64,000 bases of DNA, taken from assembly GCF_002234595.1 (NCBI RefSeq), contig NZ_NMUL01000001.1, positions 1 to 64,000 on the forward strand. The letters are read 5' to 3'. Positions 28,083 to 36,670 of the stretch are shown in pieces. Source of the DNA: Amycolatopsis vastitatis (GTDB lineage Bacteria > Actinomycetota > Actinomycetes > Mycobacteriales > Pseudonocardiaceae). How positions within the stretch are numbered: the stretch's first letter is position 1; every line of letters starts with the position of its first letter. Below the pieces are notes generated by a model. It saw nothing but the letters and a program-made list of their open reading frames with translations. It was not told where the DNA came from and did not search any database. Position numbers and translations under genes: made by a program.

Positions 28083-28993
28083 GAGCGCACCACCATTTCC
28101 CGTCCGCCGTCCGGACCCGTGCCGTTCCGCCTGCCCTTGCCATTCTGGGCGGGTGAACCACCGGTCGATAATCCGGAATTGCCCTGATTACCGGCGGCCG
28201 GTGCTTCACTGTCCGCCCGGCGGGCCACATGGAACGAGAGTATCTGCAGCTCGACGGCCAAATCCACTTTGCGGACCTCGATGTGAGCAGGAACCTGCAG
28301 CACGACGGGAGCAAAGTTGAGGATGCACTGGACACCGCCCGCGACCAGGCGGTCACACACCGACTGCGCCGCGGTGGGCGGGGTGGCGATCACGCCGATG
28401 GAGATGCCGCGCTCGGCGCAGATCCGCGGGATGTCGTCCATGTGCGACACCGGGAGGCCGCCGACCGGCACGCCGATCAGGTCCGGGTCCAGGTCGAACA
28501 GCGCTTCGACCGGGAAGCCGCGCCCCGGGAAGCCGCCGTAGTTGGCCAGCGCGTGACCGAGGTTGCCGATCCCGACCACGGCGACCTTGTGCTGGCGGGT
28601 CAGGCCGAGGATGCGCTCGATCTGGCTGACCAGGACGCCGACCTCGTAACCGACGCCGCGGGTGCCGTACGAACCGAGGTACGAGAGGTCTTTGCGCAGT
28701 TTCGCGGAATTGACGCCGGCGGCCTGCGACAGCTCTTCGCTCGAAACGGTCGTCGCACCCTGTTCGGACATTCCGGACAGGACACGAAGGTAGACGGCGA
28801 GCCGGGCGACCGCCGCCTCCGGGATCGACTTCGCCCGCACGGCCTCGGGGGCGTCACCGTTGGTCCCGGCGGGTACGGCGGGCATTTCCGCGGTCGGCGC
28901 GTTGTCGGCGTCCGGGGTGTCCTGACGGCGGGACCGTCGTGGCGGCCGGCCGGCGGAGTCCGCTCCGTCGCGCCTCCCCCGCTGTGTCACCAC
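28079..28993 (-). CDS. rex: Rex, redox-sensing transcriptional repressor
   Basis: 304 residues. A winged helix (about 65-115: [20 protein letters not shown] and [15 protein letters not shown]) precedes an NAD(H)-binding Rossmann domain ([19 protein letters not shown], about 137-155). Rex leaves its operators when NADH rises. Both ends are longer than the typical 210-250 residues: about 55 disordered residues at the start and a 35-residue tail. It heads the rex-hemA-hemC-hemD operon. An operator lies 130 bp upstream, so it should regulate itself. Confidence 0.95.
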   Translation of the reverse strand: MVTQRGRRDGADSAGRPPRRSRRQDTPDADNAPTAEMPAVPAGTNGDAPEAVRAKSIPEAAVARLAVYLRVLSGMSEQGATTVSSEELSQAAGVNSAKLRKDLSYLGSYGTRGVGYEVGVLVSQIERILGLTRQHKVAVVGIGNLGHALANYGGFPGRGFPVEALFDLDPDLIGVPVGGLPVSHMDDIPRICAERGISIGVIATPPTAAQSVCDRLVAGGVQCILNFAPVVLQVPAHIEVRKVDLAVELQILSFHVARRADSEAPAAGNQGNSGLSTGGSPAQNGKGRRNGTGPDGGREMVVRS

Positions 28994-29111
28994 GCCGTTG
29001 TCTCCTGCCCGCTGTGCGTCTGGCGGCCATCGCCACGGCCGTTCGGAACTGTGTCTTGACCCAGGACCCGGAGTCCGGTTCGATACCGGCCGCCCCGGAG
29101 GCGATGGCCCT

Positions 29112-29141
29112 ACGGTAGACCACTTGTGAACGCGCGCACAA
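29112..29141 (-). promoter_or_regulatory. Promoter of rex-hem operon
   Basis: On the minus strand TTGTGC (plus coordinates 29136-29141) and TACCGT (29112-29117) are spaced 18 bp, a plausible -35/-10 pair. The -35 box lies inside the Rex operator, so bound Rex would block RNA polymerase. This leaves a 5' leader of roughly 110 bases before the rex start. Confidence 0.5.
29125..29140. promoter_or_regulatory. Rex operator (ROP) upstream of rex
   Basis: TGTGAAC-GCG-CGCACA fits the Streptomyces Rex site TGTGAACNNNTTCACA, with one perfect half site and CACA kept in the other. The surrounding bases extend it to TTGTGAAC...CACAAA. It sits about 130 bp before rex on the expected side. Confidence 0.75.
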
Positions 29142-29234
29142 AGTCACTGGTCGGAGGCGGTTCCGGGGCACCGGGAGGCAGCGTCGATCACGACACGGCG
29201 TCAGAATCCTTGCCCGCCAGGCACTTCCGCCGTC

Positions 29235-29846
29235 TCAGCCGGAGTTGGTGCCCGGCGTGAGCACCTTCCCGATCACGAACAGGGTGGCGTTCTTCGTCGG
29301 GATGTTGCCGCAGAGGACCGGCACGCCGTTGACGGTCAGGGTCCCGCCGGACCCGCCAAACCCCAGCGGGCCCCCGCCGCTGTCGCGGGTTCCCGCCCCG
29401 CCCGCGCGTTCGAGGCCCGCGGCGTCGAAACGCTGGTAGAGCACGTGGTAGTTGAGGACCGGCACCCGGCGGGCGGACAGCCCGGCCGCCGCGAAAGCCT
29501 CGTCCACGGGCGCGAAGACGGTGACGTCCGGCGCGGCGTCGAACGGGTCGGCGAGGTTGGCCGCCCCGACCGCCTCGACCCAGCCGCCGAGGAGGCCGCT
29601 CGCCGCGGCCGCGCGGACGACCGGCAGGCCCGCCATGGCCGCCAGCCTGCCGCGAAAGCCGTCACAGCCCGGCCCGAAGACGCCGGGACCGGTGGCGGCC
29701 GCCGTCGTCGTCACCGGGGCGGGCGGCGTGATCGAGGTCGCGCCCGGCCCGGTCGTCGCGGCGCCGGCGTGGTCGCCGTTGCTGCAGGCGGAGAGGGCCA
29801 GCGCAGCGGCCGCGCACAGGCCCGCGCAACGGGAGATTCGGCTCAT
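29235..29846 (-). CDS. Fasciclin-domain lipoprotein
   Basis: 203 residues. The signal peptide ends in a lipobox (LALSACSNG), so it is membrane-anchored outside. A Thr/Pro-rich linker (about 28-52) leads to a FAS1 domain with the family pattern DVTVFAPVDEAFAA, VLNYHVLYQRF and LTVNGVPVLCGNIPTKNATL near the C-terminus. FAS1 domains serve in adhesion or small-ligand binding. It is followed downstream on this strand by intergenic DNA and then the rex promoter. Its neighbour upstream is a redox enzyme. Confidence 0.88.
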   Translation of the reverse strand: MSRISRCAGLCAAAALALSACSNGDHAGAATTGPGATSITPPAPVTTTAAATGPGVFGPGCDGFRGRLAAMAGLPVVRAAAASGLLGGWVEAVGAANLADPFDAAPDVTVFAPVDEAFAAAGLSARRVPVLNYHVLYQRFDAAGLERAGGAGTRDSGGGPLGFGGSGGTLTVNGVPVLCGNIPTKNATLFVIGKVLTPGTNSG

Positions 29847-29923
29847 CCGGCGATCTTCGCGGACGGTTTCCGGGTTCTCGCCCGGTCTCACCGGATCGAG
29901 CGACGGCGGCTGCGGCCGGAGAT

Positions 29924-29976
29924 GTCATGAACGACTCTTTCCTGTCGTCGGACGACAGGAAAGAGTCGTTCATGAC
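29924..29976. repeat. 53-bp perfect palindrome, family A copy 1
   Basis: Arms of 26 bp (29924-29949 and 29951-29976; outer part GTCATGAACGACTCTTTCCT) are perfect inverse complements around one G. It lies 11 bp past the stop codon of the minus-strand molybdopterin oxidoreductase gene, the place expected of a terminator. A second copy lies at 31630. The stem is much less GC-rich than the surroundings. Confidence 0.9.
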
Positions 29977-29987
29977 GTTCGGGCGTG

Positions 29988-31544
29988 TCAGTGGGCGTCG
30001 AGGGTGACCGAGTGCCAGCCGGTGGCGCCGTCGGGCACCGGGTCCGCGCGGTTCTCCGTCTGCGTGTAGCCGTCCCGATCGGTGGCCCGGACGAACGCCT
30101 GGTGCGTCCCCTTCGGCACGTCGAGCTCGATCCACCACATCCGCCAGGTGTCCTTGCTCACGTCGGCCGAGAGCGTCGCTTCCCGCCACTCCCCCTGGTC
30201 CAGCCGGACCTCGACCTTCGCGATGCCGGTGTGCTGGGCCCAGGCGGTGCCGGCCAGCCGGACCTTGCCCGCGGTGACGCCGGCGAACCCCTTCGGCGTG
30301 TCGATCCGGGACTCGGTCTTGATCGGCGCCTGCTCGGCCCAGCCCCGGCTGAGCCAGTACGCCTGCCGCGCGTCCCACTTGGTGAATTCGAGCGATTCGA
30401 CCCACTTGGTGGCCGACACGTAGCCGTACAGGCCGGGGATGACGATCCGCGCCGGGAAGCCGTGCTCGACCGGCAGCGGCTCGCCGTTCATCCCGATCGC
30501 CAGCATCGCGCCGCGGGCCGGGTCGAGCGCGACGTTCGCCGGGGTGCCGCACGTCCAGCCGTCGGTGCTGGTGGCGAACATCTGCTCGGCGCCGGCCTGC
30601 ACGCCGGCCTGGTCGAGGAGGTCGACGAGGTCGACGCCCAGCCAGGTCGCGTTCGAGATCAGCGGGCCGCCCACCTCGTTGGAGACGCAGGTCAGCGTCA
30701 CCCGGCGTTCGACGAGCGGCCGGTTGCGGATGTCGGCGTAGGAGAAGGTGACCTCGCGGTCGACCATGCCGTGGATCTTCAGGCTCCAGTCCTCGGCGCG
30801 GATCTGCGGCACGACCAGCGCGGTGTCGATGCGGTAGAAGTCCGGGTTCGGCGTGAGGAACGGCGGCGAGCCGAGCTTCGCGAAGTCGGCGTCCGCGGGC
30901 AGCGGCGGCGCGGTGCGCGCGGGGACGAGCGGCCCCACGGCGGCCCGGGAGTCCTCGGCGTTCGCGCTGGTGCCCGCCACCTGGCCGACGACGGCCGCGA
31001 CGCCCGAGCCCGCGGCGACCCCGACGCCGGCGCGCAGGAACTTCCGCCGGTCGAAGCCCCGTTCGGGCACGGCTTCGACGGGCAGCGCGGTCCGGTGCAG
31101 GAAGGTGAGCACGGCGAGCCCGGCGACCAGGGCGGCGACCGGCGCGAGCAGGGCGACCTGCCCGAGGTCGGTGCGCACGTACACGGCGGCGACCCCGGCG
31201 GCGCCGAGCAGGAAGACGAGCACCTGCCCGGCCCGGGGCGTCCGGCGCGACAGCTGCCCGGCCAGCAGCGCGAGGAGGACCAGCACCACGGCCAGCCCGA
31301 GCTTCAGCACGGGCTTGTCCCAGGTGCCCAGCGTCCGCTCGGCCCACTTCACGACGGAAGTCGGGCTGTGGTCGATGACGTAGTTGGCCACGGCGATGAA
31401 CGGAGACGCCGTGTAGCCGACGAACCCGGCGACCAGGTGCCCGACGCCGAGGGCGGCGGCCAGCGCCAGCAGTCCGATCAAAGTCGCGATCGGAAGCGAA
31501 AGCCTTCTCGGCGCCTCGGGCGGCGCGTCCTGCAAGGTGCTCAC
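29988..31544 (-). CDS. Membrane-bound molybdopterin-dependent oxidoreductase (sulfite oxidase-like)
   Basis: 518 residues from GTG 31544 (GTG 31565 would add seven). An N-terminal domain with four to five helices (about 15-155) is fused to an oxidoreductase molybdopterin-binding domain and a C-terminal Mo-co dimerisation domain. The molybdenum cysteine is in VTLTCVSNEVGG; GFPARIVIPGLYGYVSATKW is the usual pterin-contact region. A basic stretch FDRRKFLRAGVG before a hydrophobic segment resembles a twin-arginine signal, so the catalytic part probably faces outward. Substrate is unknown; sulfite or another sulfoxide-type compound is possible. Confidence 0.9.
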   Translation of the reverse strand: MSTLQDAPPEAPRRLSLPIATLIGLLALAAALGVGHLVAGFVGYTASPFIAVANYVIDHSPTSVVKWAERTLGTWDKPVLKLGLAVVLVLLALLAGQLSRRTPRAGQVLVFLLGAAGVAAVYVRTDLGQVALLAPVAALVAGLAVLTFLHRTALPVEAVPERGFDRRKFLRAGVGVAAGSGVAAVVGQVAGTSANAEDSRAAVGPLVPARTAPPLPADADFAKLGSPPFLTPNPDFYRIDTALVVPQIRAEDWSLKIHGMVDREVTFSYADIRNRPLVERRVTLTCVSNEVGGPLISNATWLGVDLVDLLDQAGVQAGAEQMFATSTDGWTCGTPANVALDPARGAMLAIGMNGEPLPVEHGFPARIVIPGLYGYVSATKWVESLEFTKWDARQAYWLSRGWAEQAPIKTESRIDTPKGFAGVTAGKVRLAGTAWAQHTGIAKVEVRLDQGEWREATLSADVSKDTWRMWWIELDVPKGTHQAFVRATDRDGYTQTENRADPVPDGATGWHSVTLDAH

Positions 31545-31629
31545 ATCTCCATCTTCGGAGCGCACGCCCGTCCGGGTGCCCCGACACGGCTTACGGACGT
31601 GTTACGGCTGGGGCGCACACGCCACGAAC

Positions 31630-31682
31630 GTCATGAACGACTCTTTCCTGTCATCGGATGACAGGAAAGAGTCGTTCATGAC
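31630..31682. repeat. 53-bp perfect palindrome, family A copy 2
   Basis: Same element as at 29924 with 26-bp perfect arms around one G. It differs from copy 1 at two positions only, and these two are paired with each other (G-C pair in copy 1, A-T pair here). It lies 15 bp past the stop of the minus-strand glutaredoxin gene. Confidence 0.9.
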
Positions 31683-31697
31683 ATCGGCGGCACCGGC

Positions 31698-31934
31698 TCA
31701 GGCGAGCGCGCGGCGCAGCCGGTCCTCTTCGACGCGCCAGTAGCCGTGCTCGGCGCCGTCCACCAGGATCACCGGGACGCGATCGCCGTACTCGGCGCGC
31801 CACTCCGGGTCCGTGTCGACGTCCTCGGCCGTCCAGGGGACGCCGAGCTCGCCGCAGATCCGCGCGACCTCGGCCTCCGCGACCTCGCAGAGGTGGCAGC
31901 CGTCCCGGCCCATCACCGTCACTTCGTGCACCAT
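31698..31934 (-). CDS. Glutaredoxin-family protein
   Basis: 78 residues. Thioredoxin fold with the redox pair in GRDGCHLCEVAE near the N-terminus and the cis-proline region RVPVILVDG. It matches the small glutaredoxin-like protein found beside hemA in mycobacteria. It probably exchanges disulfides using mycothiol or thioredoxin systems; this is inferred from the family. It follows the acyl-CoA ligase gene by 19 bp on the same strand. Confidence 0.9.
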   Translation of the reverse strand: MVHEVTVMGRDGCHLCEVAEAEVARICGELGVPWTAEDVDTDPEWRAEYGDRVPVILVDGAEHGYWRVEEDRLRRALA

Positions 31935-31953
31935 GCCGTCCTTACTACCGCAG

Positions 31954-33465
31954 CTACCGCAACCGCATCCGGCGCAGCTTCCCGGTCGCCGAGTGCGGCA
32001 GCGACTCGGCGAACTCGACCGCGTGCGGCACCTTGTACCCGGCCAGGTGCGCGGCGCAGTGGTCGACGACCTGCTGCTCGGACAACGCGGCCCCGGCCGC
32101 CGGCACGACGAACGCCTTCACCGCTTCGCCGCTGCGCTCGTCGACCACGCCGACGACGGCGGCTTCGGCCACCTCGGGCAGCTGCCCGATGACCTCCTCG
32201 ACCTCGCGCGGGAAGACGTTGAAGCCGTTGACGATGACCAGGTCGTTGGCGCGGTCGACCAGGTGCAGGTCGCCGTCGGTGTCGAGGTAGCCGACGTCGC
32301 CGGTGCGGAACCAGCCGTCGGCGTCGGGACCGTGGTCGCCGTCGGGCCAGTAGCCCGAAAAGAGGTTCGCGCCGCGGATCGACACCAGCCCGGTCTCGCC
32401 TTCGGCCTCGAAGACGTCGTCGACGTCGTCGGGGTCGAGCGGCACGGCCTGGTCGGTGCCGTCGCTGTCCACCAGCCGCAGCTCGATCCCGGGCAGCGGG
32501 CGGCCGACCGAGCCGGGCTTCGGGTAGCCGGTGACCAGCGTCGACGTCACCACCGGCGCGCACTCGGTGAGGCCGTAGCCCTCGTAGACGTCGAGGCCAC
32601 TGGCCTCGCGGATCGCGGTCAGCGTCTTCGGGTGCAGCGGCGCGGCGCCGGACGTCATCTGCCGCACGGTCGCGAGGCCGCGACGGAGCTCGTCGGGGCC
32701 GAGCGCGGCGAACTCGGCGTACATCGTCGGGACGCCGGTGATCGAGGTGACGCGCTGTTCGGCGCAGTCGTCGAGCGTGCGCTGGGCTTCGAAGCGCTCG
32801 GACAGGACCGCGGTCGCACCGGCGGAGGTCGCCTGCAGCAGCCCGGGCCCGAGGCCGTAGACGTGGAAGAGCGGGATGGTGATCAGCACCCGGTCGTCCT
32901 GCCCCAGGACGCCCTCGACGCCGCTGATCTGCTCCAGGTTGGCCAGCAGCGCGCGGTGCGACAGCATCACGCCGCGCGGCGGCCCGGTGGTGCCCGAGGT
33001 GTACGAAACGACCGCGATGTCCTCGCCGGCCCGGCCGGCGTCGGGGAACTCGACAGCGTTGTCAGGGTCGGTTACCGGCGTGAGACCGGTCACGCCGTCC
33101 GGCAGGTCGTCGTCGGCGTCCCGCTGGACGACGACCCTGGCCCCGCTGTGCGCGAGCAGCTTCCCGAGCTCCGGGCCCGGCACCTGCGGCGACAGCGGCA
33201 CGACGATCGCCCCGGCGCGCAGCGCGCCGAAGAAGGCGACCACGAAGTCCACCGACGTCGGCAGCCGCAGCGCGACCCGGTCGCCGGGCTCGACACCGGC
33301 GTCCGCGAGTCTCCTGGCCTGGGCCTGGGCGGCGGCCTCGGCCTGGCGGTAGGTCAGGCCGCGCCCGGTGCCGGTCTCGCACACGGCCGGGTGCTCCGGC
33401 CACGTCGCCGCGGCCCGCGTGAGCAGCCCGCCGACCCCCGGCTGCGTCCCCTCTGGCGCACTCAC
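31954..33465 (-). CDS. AMP-forming acyl-CoA synthetase
   Basis: 503 residues, GTG start. Adenylate-forming fold: the P-loop VSYTSGTTGPPRGVMLSH, GYGLTECAPVVTS, the hinge LVDRANDLVIVNGFNVFP, and the catalytic lysine at the extreme C-terminus (SATGKLRRM). It activates a carboxylic acid, most likely a fatty acid, to its CoA thioester. Size and motifs fit medium- to long-chain acyl-CoA ligases; the chain length cannot be read from sequence. Next genes downstream are a glutaredoxin and the molybdoenzyme. Confidence 0.9.
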   Translation of the reverse strand: MSAPEGTQPGVGGLLTRAAATWPEHPAVCETGTGRGLTYRQAEAAAQAQARRLADAGVEPGDRVALRLPTSVDFVVAFFGALRAGAIVVPLSPQVPGPELGKLLAHSGARVVVQRDADDDLPDGVTGLTPVTDPDNAVEFPDAGRAGEDIAVVSYTSGTTGPPRGVMLSHRALLANLEQISGVEGVLGQDDRVLITIPLFHVYGLGPGLLQATSAGATAVLSERFEAQRTLDDCAEQRVTSITGVPTMYAEFAALGPDELRRGLATVRQMTSGAAPLHPKTLTAIREASGLDVYEGYGLTECAPVVTSTLVTGYPKPGSVGRPLPGIELRLVDSDGTDQAVPLDPDDVDDVFEAEGETGLVSIRGANLFSGYWPDGDHGPDADGWFRTGDVGYLDTDGDLHLVDRANDLVIVNGFNVFPREVEEVIGQLPEVAEAAVVGVVDERSGEAVKAFVVPAAGAALSEQQVVDHCAAHLAGYKVPHAVEFAESLPHSATGKLRRMRLR

Positions 33466-33585
33466 CCGCGACCCGCCTCTCCTCGTCCGATGCGAACCGT
33501 TGCAAGTCTGTCATCTGAAGCGACGTCATGGGTGCTGACCGCGAGCGTCGCGTCTGCGCAACCCCGGAACCACTACCTACTTAGC

Positions 33586-33615
33586 GGTAACTACACGTAT
33601 GCTGCACTGCGTCGC
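33586..33615 (+). promoter_or_regulatory. Candidate promoter region of the BldN locus
   Basis: GGTAAC (33586-33591) and CGTCGC (33610-33615), 18 bp apart, resemble an ECF-type promoter. A sigma-A-like -10 hexamer, TATGCT (33598-33603), overlaps the same stretch. The region lies 45 bp before the upstream mini-gene. Neither call is strong. Confidence 0.3.
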
Positions 33616-33659
33616 CGGCGGGTGTTGATCACCGCCGCGACCGGAGAGAGGGAGTCGCC

Positions 33660-33782
33660 GTGACGAACTTGCCTGCCCACGAGTTCGTGGGGCACGCGAG
33701 CCGGCAGGCCCCTGCTCATCCGGGTTCCGGGGGTACCGTGGCCCATTGGGCCGAACCCGCCGCCGGAGGTGCCGCCCGATGA
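33660..33782 (+). CDS. 40-residue mini-gene coupled to the sigma factor
   Basis: GTG 33660 follows a purine-rich ribosome site (GGAGAGAGGGAG) with good spacing. The frame reads 40 codons to a TGA that overlaps the sigma factor ATG (ATGA). The product (MTNLPAHEFVGHASRQAP...) is hydrophilic, lacks a signal peptide and resembles nothing I know. The perfect stop-start overlap and strong ribosome site suggest a leader peptide that couples translation to the sigma gene. It might equally be an extension of leader RNA only. Confidence 0.5.
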   Translation: MTNLPAHEFVGHASRQAPAHPGSGGTVAHWAEPAAGGAAR

Positions 33783-34471
33783 CCGTGCCGACCGCCGTGA
33801 GCCGCGGGCCCGTCGCCATGTTCGCCGAGCGCGTCTTCGGGCGCTCGTCGGCCGTGCCGATGAGCAGGCAGGCGTCCGACGACGAGCGCGCCGAGGCGGC
33901 GAAGGCCGAGGCCTGGGAGCTGGTGCGCGCCGCGCAGGACGGCGATTCGTCCGCCTTCGGCCGGCTCTACGACCGCTACGTCGACGTCGTCTACCGCTAC
34001 GTGCTGTTCCGGCTCGGCGACCGCGACCTCGCCGAGGACGTCACGAGCGAGACGTTCCTGCGCGCGCTGCGCCGGATCACGTCGGTGAGCTACCAGGGAC
34101 GTGACGTCGGCGCCTGGTTCGTCACCATCGCCCGCAACCTCGTGCTCGACCACGTGAAGTCGAGCCGGTTCAAGCTCGAAGTCGTCACCGACGAGGTGAC
34201 CGAGCCGGGTTCCGCGCCGTTCAGCGTCGGCGCGGCCGCCCAGGCGGGCCCCGAACAGGAGGCGATCAGCCGCGCCACCCGCGCCGAGCTGCTGCGCTGC
34301 GTCGCGGAACTGGGCGAGGACCAGCGGGAATGCATCGTCCTGCGGTTCCTGCAGGGACTGTCCGTGGCGGAGACGGCCGAGATCATGAACCGCAACGAGG
34401 GCGCCGTGAAGGCGTTGCAGCACCGCGCGGTACGCCGTTTGGCACAACTTTTGCCCACGGGATTGCGCTGA
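33779..34471 (+). CDS. BldN-like ECF sigma factor
   Basis: 230 residues from ATG 33779. Sigma region 2 (about 55-115: FGRLYDRYVDVVYRYVLFRL, DLAEDVTSETFLRAL) and region 4 (about 170-228: LGEDQRECIVLRFLQGLS, NEGAVKALQHRAVRRL) are complete. The N-terminal 40-45 residues are an extension not found in ordinary ECF factors; Streptomyces BldN has a longer pro-sequence that is cleaved. The next gene encodes a DUF5667 membrane protein as in bldN-rsbN, and the hem-rex genes lie nearby as in Streptomyces. I therefore call it BldN-like; direct orthology is inferred. Confidence 0.88.
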   Translation: MTVPTAVSRGPVAMFAERVFGRSSAVPMSRQASDDERAEAAKAEAWELVRAAQDGDSSAFGRLYDRYVDVVYRYVLFRLGDRDLAEDVTSETFLRALRRITSVSYQGRDVGAWFVTIARNLVLDHVKSSRFKLEVVTDEVTEPGSAPFSVGAAAQAGPEQEAISRATRAELLRCVAELGEDQRECIVLRFLQGLSVAETAEIMNRNEGAVKALQHRAVRRLAQLLPTGLR

Positions 34472-34504
34472 ACCCGCGAACTTTTCTGCTCATCGACCGA
34501 AACC

Positions 34505-34533
34505 GGTAACCCTCGTGGCCCCCGGATCGTTAC
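34505..34533 (+). promoter_or_regulatory. ECF-type promoter of the anti-sigma gene
   Basis: GGTAAC (34505-34510) and CGTTAC (34528-34533) are spaced 17 bp, close to the BldN promoter form CGTAAC-N16-CGTTGA. It lies between the sigma gene and the DUF5667 gene, about 50 bp before the latter's start. It suggests that the sigma factor drives its own anti-sigma gene, as at Streptomyces rsbN. Confidence 0.6.
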
Positions 34534-34584
34534 TCCACGCAGACCGGTGTCAGGACCGGCCAAGGCCCGGGATGGAGCAGCGCA

Positions 34585-35652
34585 GTGAGGTTTGCGCGTG
34601 AGCGAGCCGAGATCGAGCGGTTCGCACGTGCCTGCGAGCCGTCCCCGATACCTCGGGACGGCGAGTTCGCCGACGAACTGGCCGTCGTCGGCGCCCTGCG
34701 CGAGCTGGGCACGGCCGGCGCCCCGGACCTGGAGACCCGGCAGCGGATCCGCGCGGAGATCGCGGGCCGCCTGGAGACGGCGGCGGCCACCACTCCGGGT
34801 CGGAGGTGGCGGCCGCGGACCGCCGACCTGGTGGCCGCCGCGTTGTTCCTCTTCCTCATCCTCTCCGGTCTGGCCCTGGTGCTGTCCCGCAACGCACTGC
34901 CGGGCGACCCGCTGTACGGCGTGAAGCGCGCCGGGGAGTCGACGGCGCTGGGCCTGACGTTCGGTGACCAGGCGAAGGCGAAGAAGCACCTCGAGTTCGC
35001 CACCAACCGGATCACCGAGCTGCGCGAGCTGGCCCAGGAAGGCGCGAGCGGGAACGGCTACCAGACCGCGTACGACGACTTCGCCGCCGACCTGCGGGCC
35101 GGTGTCGCCCAGATGTCCACGGTGGCGACCAGTGACGGCGGTGGCGCGCAGGCGCTGGCCGACGTCCGGCTGTGGGCGCGGAACCAGGAAGCGCGGCTGG
35201 GCTCGCTCCCGCTCCCGGCCGACGCGGCCCCGGTGTTCGACGGCGTCCGGGACCTGCTCGGCAAGGTCCAGGCACGCACGAGCGGGCTGGTGGCGCGGAT
35301 GAACTGCTACCAGATCACCACGGGCACGTCCGACGAGCTGGGCCTGCTCCCGGCGACCGGCGAGTGCACGGCCCGCCCCGCCCCGGCCGCCGGCACCCAG
35401 CCGTCGTCGGCTCCGGCTTCTTCGCCCTCCGGCGCGAGCACGGCGCCCGCGCCGACCGGCACGCAGCTGCCGCCGTCGGACGCGGCCGCGACCCCCGGCC
35501 TTCCGGCGCCAACCGGCGGGGTGACGCCGCCGCCGGTGTACGGCGGGGTGACGACGACCCCGCCGCCGGCGCCGACCACGACCACGTCGCCGCCGCCGCT
35601 GATTTCGCTCCCGCCGTTGCTGCCCGGGTTGCCGCCGATCGTGATCGGCTGA
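34585..35652 (+). CDS. DUF5667 membrane protein, RsbN-like anti-sigma candidate
   Basis: 355 residues from GTG 34585. A cytoplasmic N-terminus (1-75) is followed by one membrane helix (about 87-107) and an extracytoplasmic DUF5667 domain ([20 protein letters not shown]). The C-terminal 90 residues are Pro/Thr/Ala-rich, ending in a Pro/Leu/Ile run, probably wall-spanning. Streptomyces RsbN, encoded just after bldN, has the same topology and binds BldN with its cytoplasmic part. The same job is inferred here from gene order and topology. Confidence 0.82.
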   Translation: MRFARERAEIERFARACEPSPIPRDGEFADELAVVGALRELGTAGAPDLETRQRIRAEIAGRLETAAATTPGRRWRPRTADLVAAALFLFLILSGLALVLSRNALPGDPLYGVKRAGESTALGLTFGDQAKAKKHLEFATNRITELRELAQEGASGNGYQTAYDDFAADLRAGVAQMSTVATSDGGGAQALADVRLWARNQEARLGSLPLPADAAPVFDGVRDLLGKVQARTSGLVARMNCYQITTGTSDELGLLPATGECTARPAPAAGTQPSSAPASSPSGASTAPAPTGTQLPPSDAAATPGLPAPTGGVTPPPVYGGVTTTPPPAPTTTTSPPPLISLPPLLPGLPPIVIG

Positions 35653-35694
35653 GGTCAGGGCCACACCTGCGACGGCGCGGTGGGCGGCTCGCTA

Positions 35695-35725
35695 CCCTGT
35701 GCGAAGGACCCGGACGTTCGCAGGG
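35695..35725 (+). terminator. Imperfect hairpin between anti-sigma and HAD genes
   Basis: CCCTG-T-GCGAA (35695-35705) pairs with TTCGCAGGG (35717-35725) with one bulged T. It lies 43 bp after the anti-sigma stop and may end that transcript or form part of the HAD leader. Confidence 0.35.
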
Positions 35726-35762
35726 ACGTCGCCAGACGTGGGCAGACGTGGAGGCGGTGTGC

Positions 35763-36656
35763 GTGTCAGCTTGGCGTGGCAGGGATAAGAGTCAGGAGCT
35801 GGAACGGCTCGCCGCGCTCGCGGGCGAGGCGTCGGCCGAGGCCGCCCACGCCCGAGTGGTTTCCGAACCCCCCGTCCCGCCCGCGCCGCCGGACCTCACC
35901 GCGGCCGCCTTCTTCGACGTCGACAACACGATGATGATGGGCGCGTCGATCTTCTACTTCGCCCGCGGGCTCGCCGCGCGGAAGTTCTTCACCTCGGCGG
36001 ACCTCGCCGGGTTCGTCTGGGGTCAGATCAAGTTCCGGCTCGGCGGCCGGGAGAACAAAGAGGACATCAAGACCCACCGCGAGCGCGCACTGTCCTTTGT
36101 GGCCGGCCGCACGGTGGCCGAGCTGACGTCGATCAGCGAAGAGATCTACGACGAGCTGATGGCCGACAAGATCTGGTCCGGCACGCGCGCGCTGGCCCAG
36201 ATGCACCTGGACGCGGGCCAGCGCGTCTGGCTGGTGACGGCGACCCCGATCGAGCTGGCCGCGATCATCTCGCGCCGCCTCGGGCTCACCGGCGCGCTGG
36301 GCACGGTGGCGGAGACGAAGGACGGCGTCTACACGGGACGCCTGGTCGGTGACCTCCTGCACGGCCGCGCGAAGGCCCACGCCGTGCGCGCGCTGGCGTC
36401 CCGGGAAGGGCTGAACCTCAAGCGCTGCACGGCTTATTCCGACTCGGCCAACGACATCCCGATGCTCTCGGCGGTGGGCACGGCGGTGGCGGTCAACCCC
36501 GACGGCGGGCTACGTGACGTGGCCCGGGCCCGCGGCTGGGAGATCCGCGACTTCCGGACCGGGCGCAAGGCCGCGAAGATCGGCGTGCCGTCGGTGCTGG
36601 GCGCCGGGGCGCTGGCGGGCGCGGTGGCGGCCGGGATGGCCTACCGCCGCCGCTGA
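35763..36656 (+). CDS. HAD-IB family phosphatase (SerB1-like)
   Basis: 297 residues from GTG 35763, chosen because GGAGG lies 8 bp before it. The nucleophile motif is [13 protein letters not shown]; motif II is [11 protein letters not shown] and motif III is [14 protein letters not shown]. Length and the C-terminal hydrophobic end ([20 protein letters not shown]) match the mycobacterial protein called SerB1. Related HAD-IB enzymes act on phosphoserine or lysophospholipids; the substrate here is not determined. It follows the sigma/anti-sigma pair, as in other actinomycetes. Confidence 0.88.
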   Translation: MSAWRGRDKSQELERLAALAGEASAEAAHARVVSEPPVPPAPPDLTAAAFFDVDNTMMMGASIFYFARGLAARKFFTSADLAGFVWGQIKFRLGGRENKEDIKTHRERALSFVAGRTVAELTSISEEIYDELMADKIWSGTRALAQMHLDAGQRVWLVTATPIELAAIISRRLGLTGALGTVAETKDGVYTGRLVGDLLHGRAKAHAVRALASREGLNLKRCTAYSDSANDIPMLSAVGTAVAVNPDGGLRDVARARGWEIRDFRTGRKAAKIGVPSVLGAGALAGAVAAGMAYRRR

Positions 36657-36670
36657 CGGCCGAGTCGAAT

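Noticed and set aside
29070..29100. A tRNA T-arm-like sequence (CCGGTTCGATACCGG)
   Set aside because: No matching acceptor stem, D-arm or anticodon arm lies in the 75 bases upstream on either strand; chance hairpin in the rex leader region.
29926..29974. Coding frames through the palindromes (starting MNDSFLSSDDRKES)
   Set aside because: They arise because the palindrome happens to contain ATG in both arms; they read into antisense of known genes.
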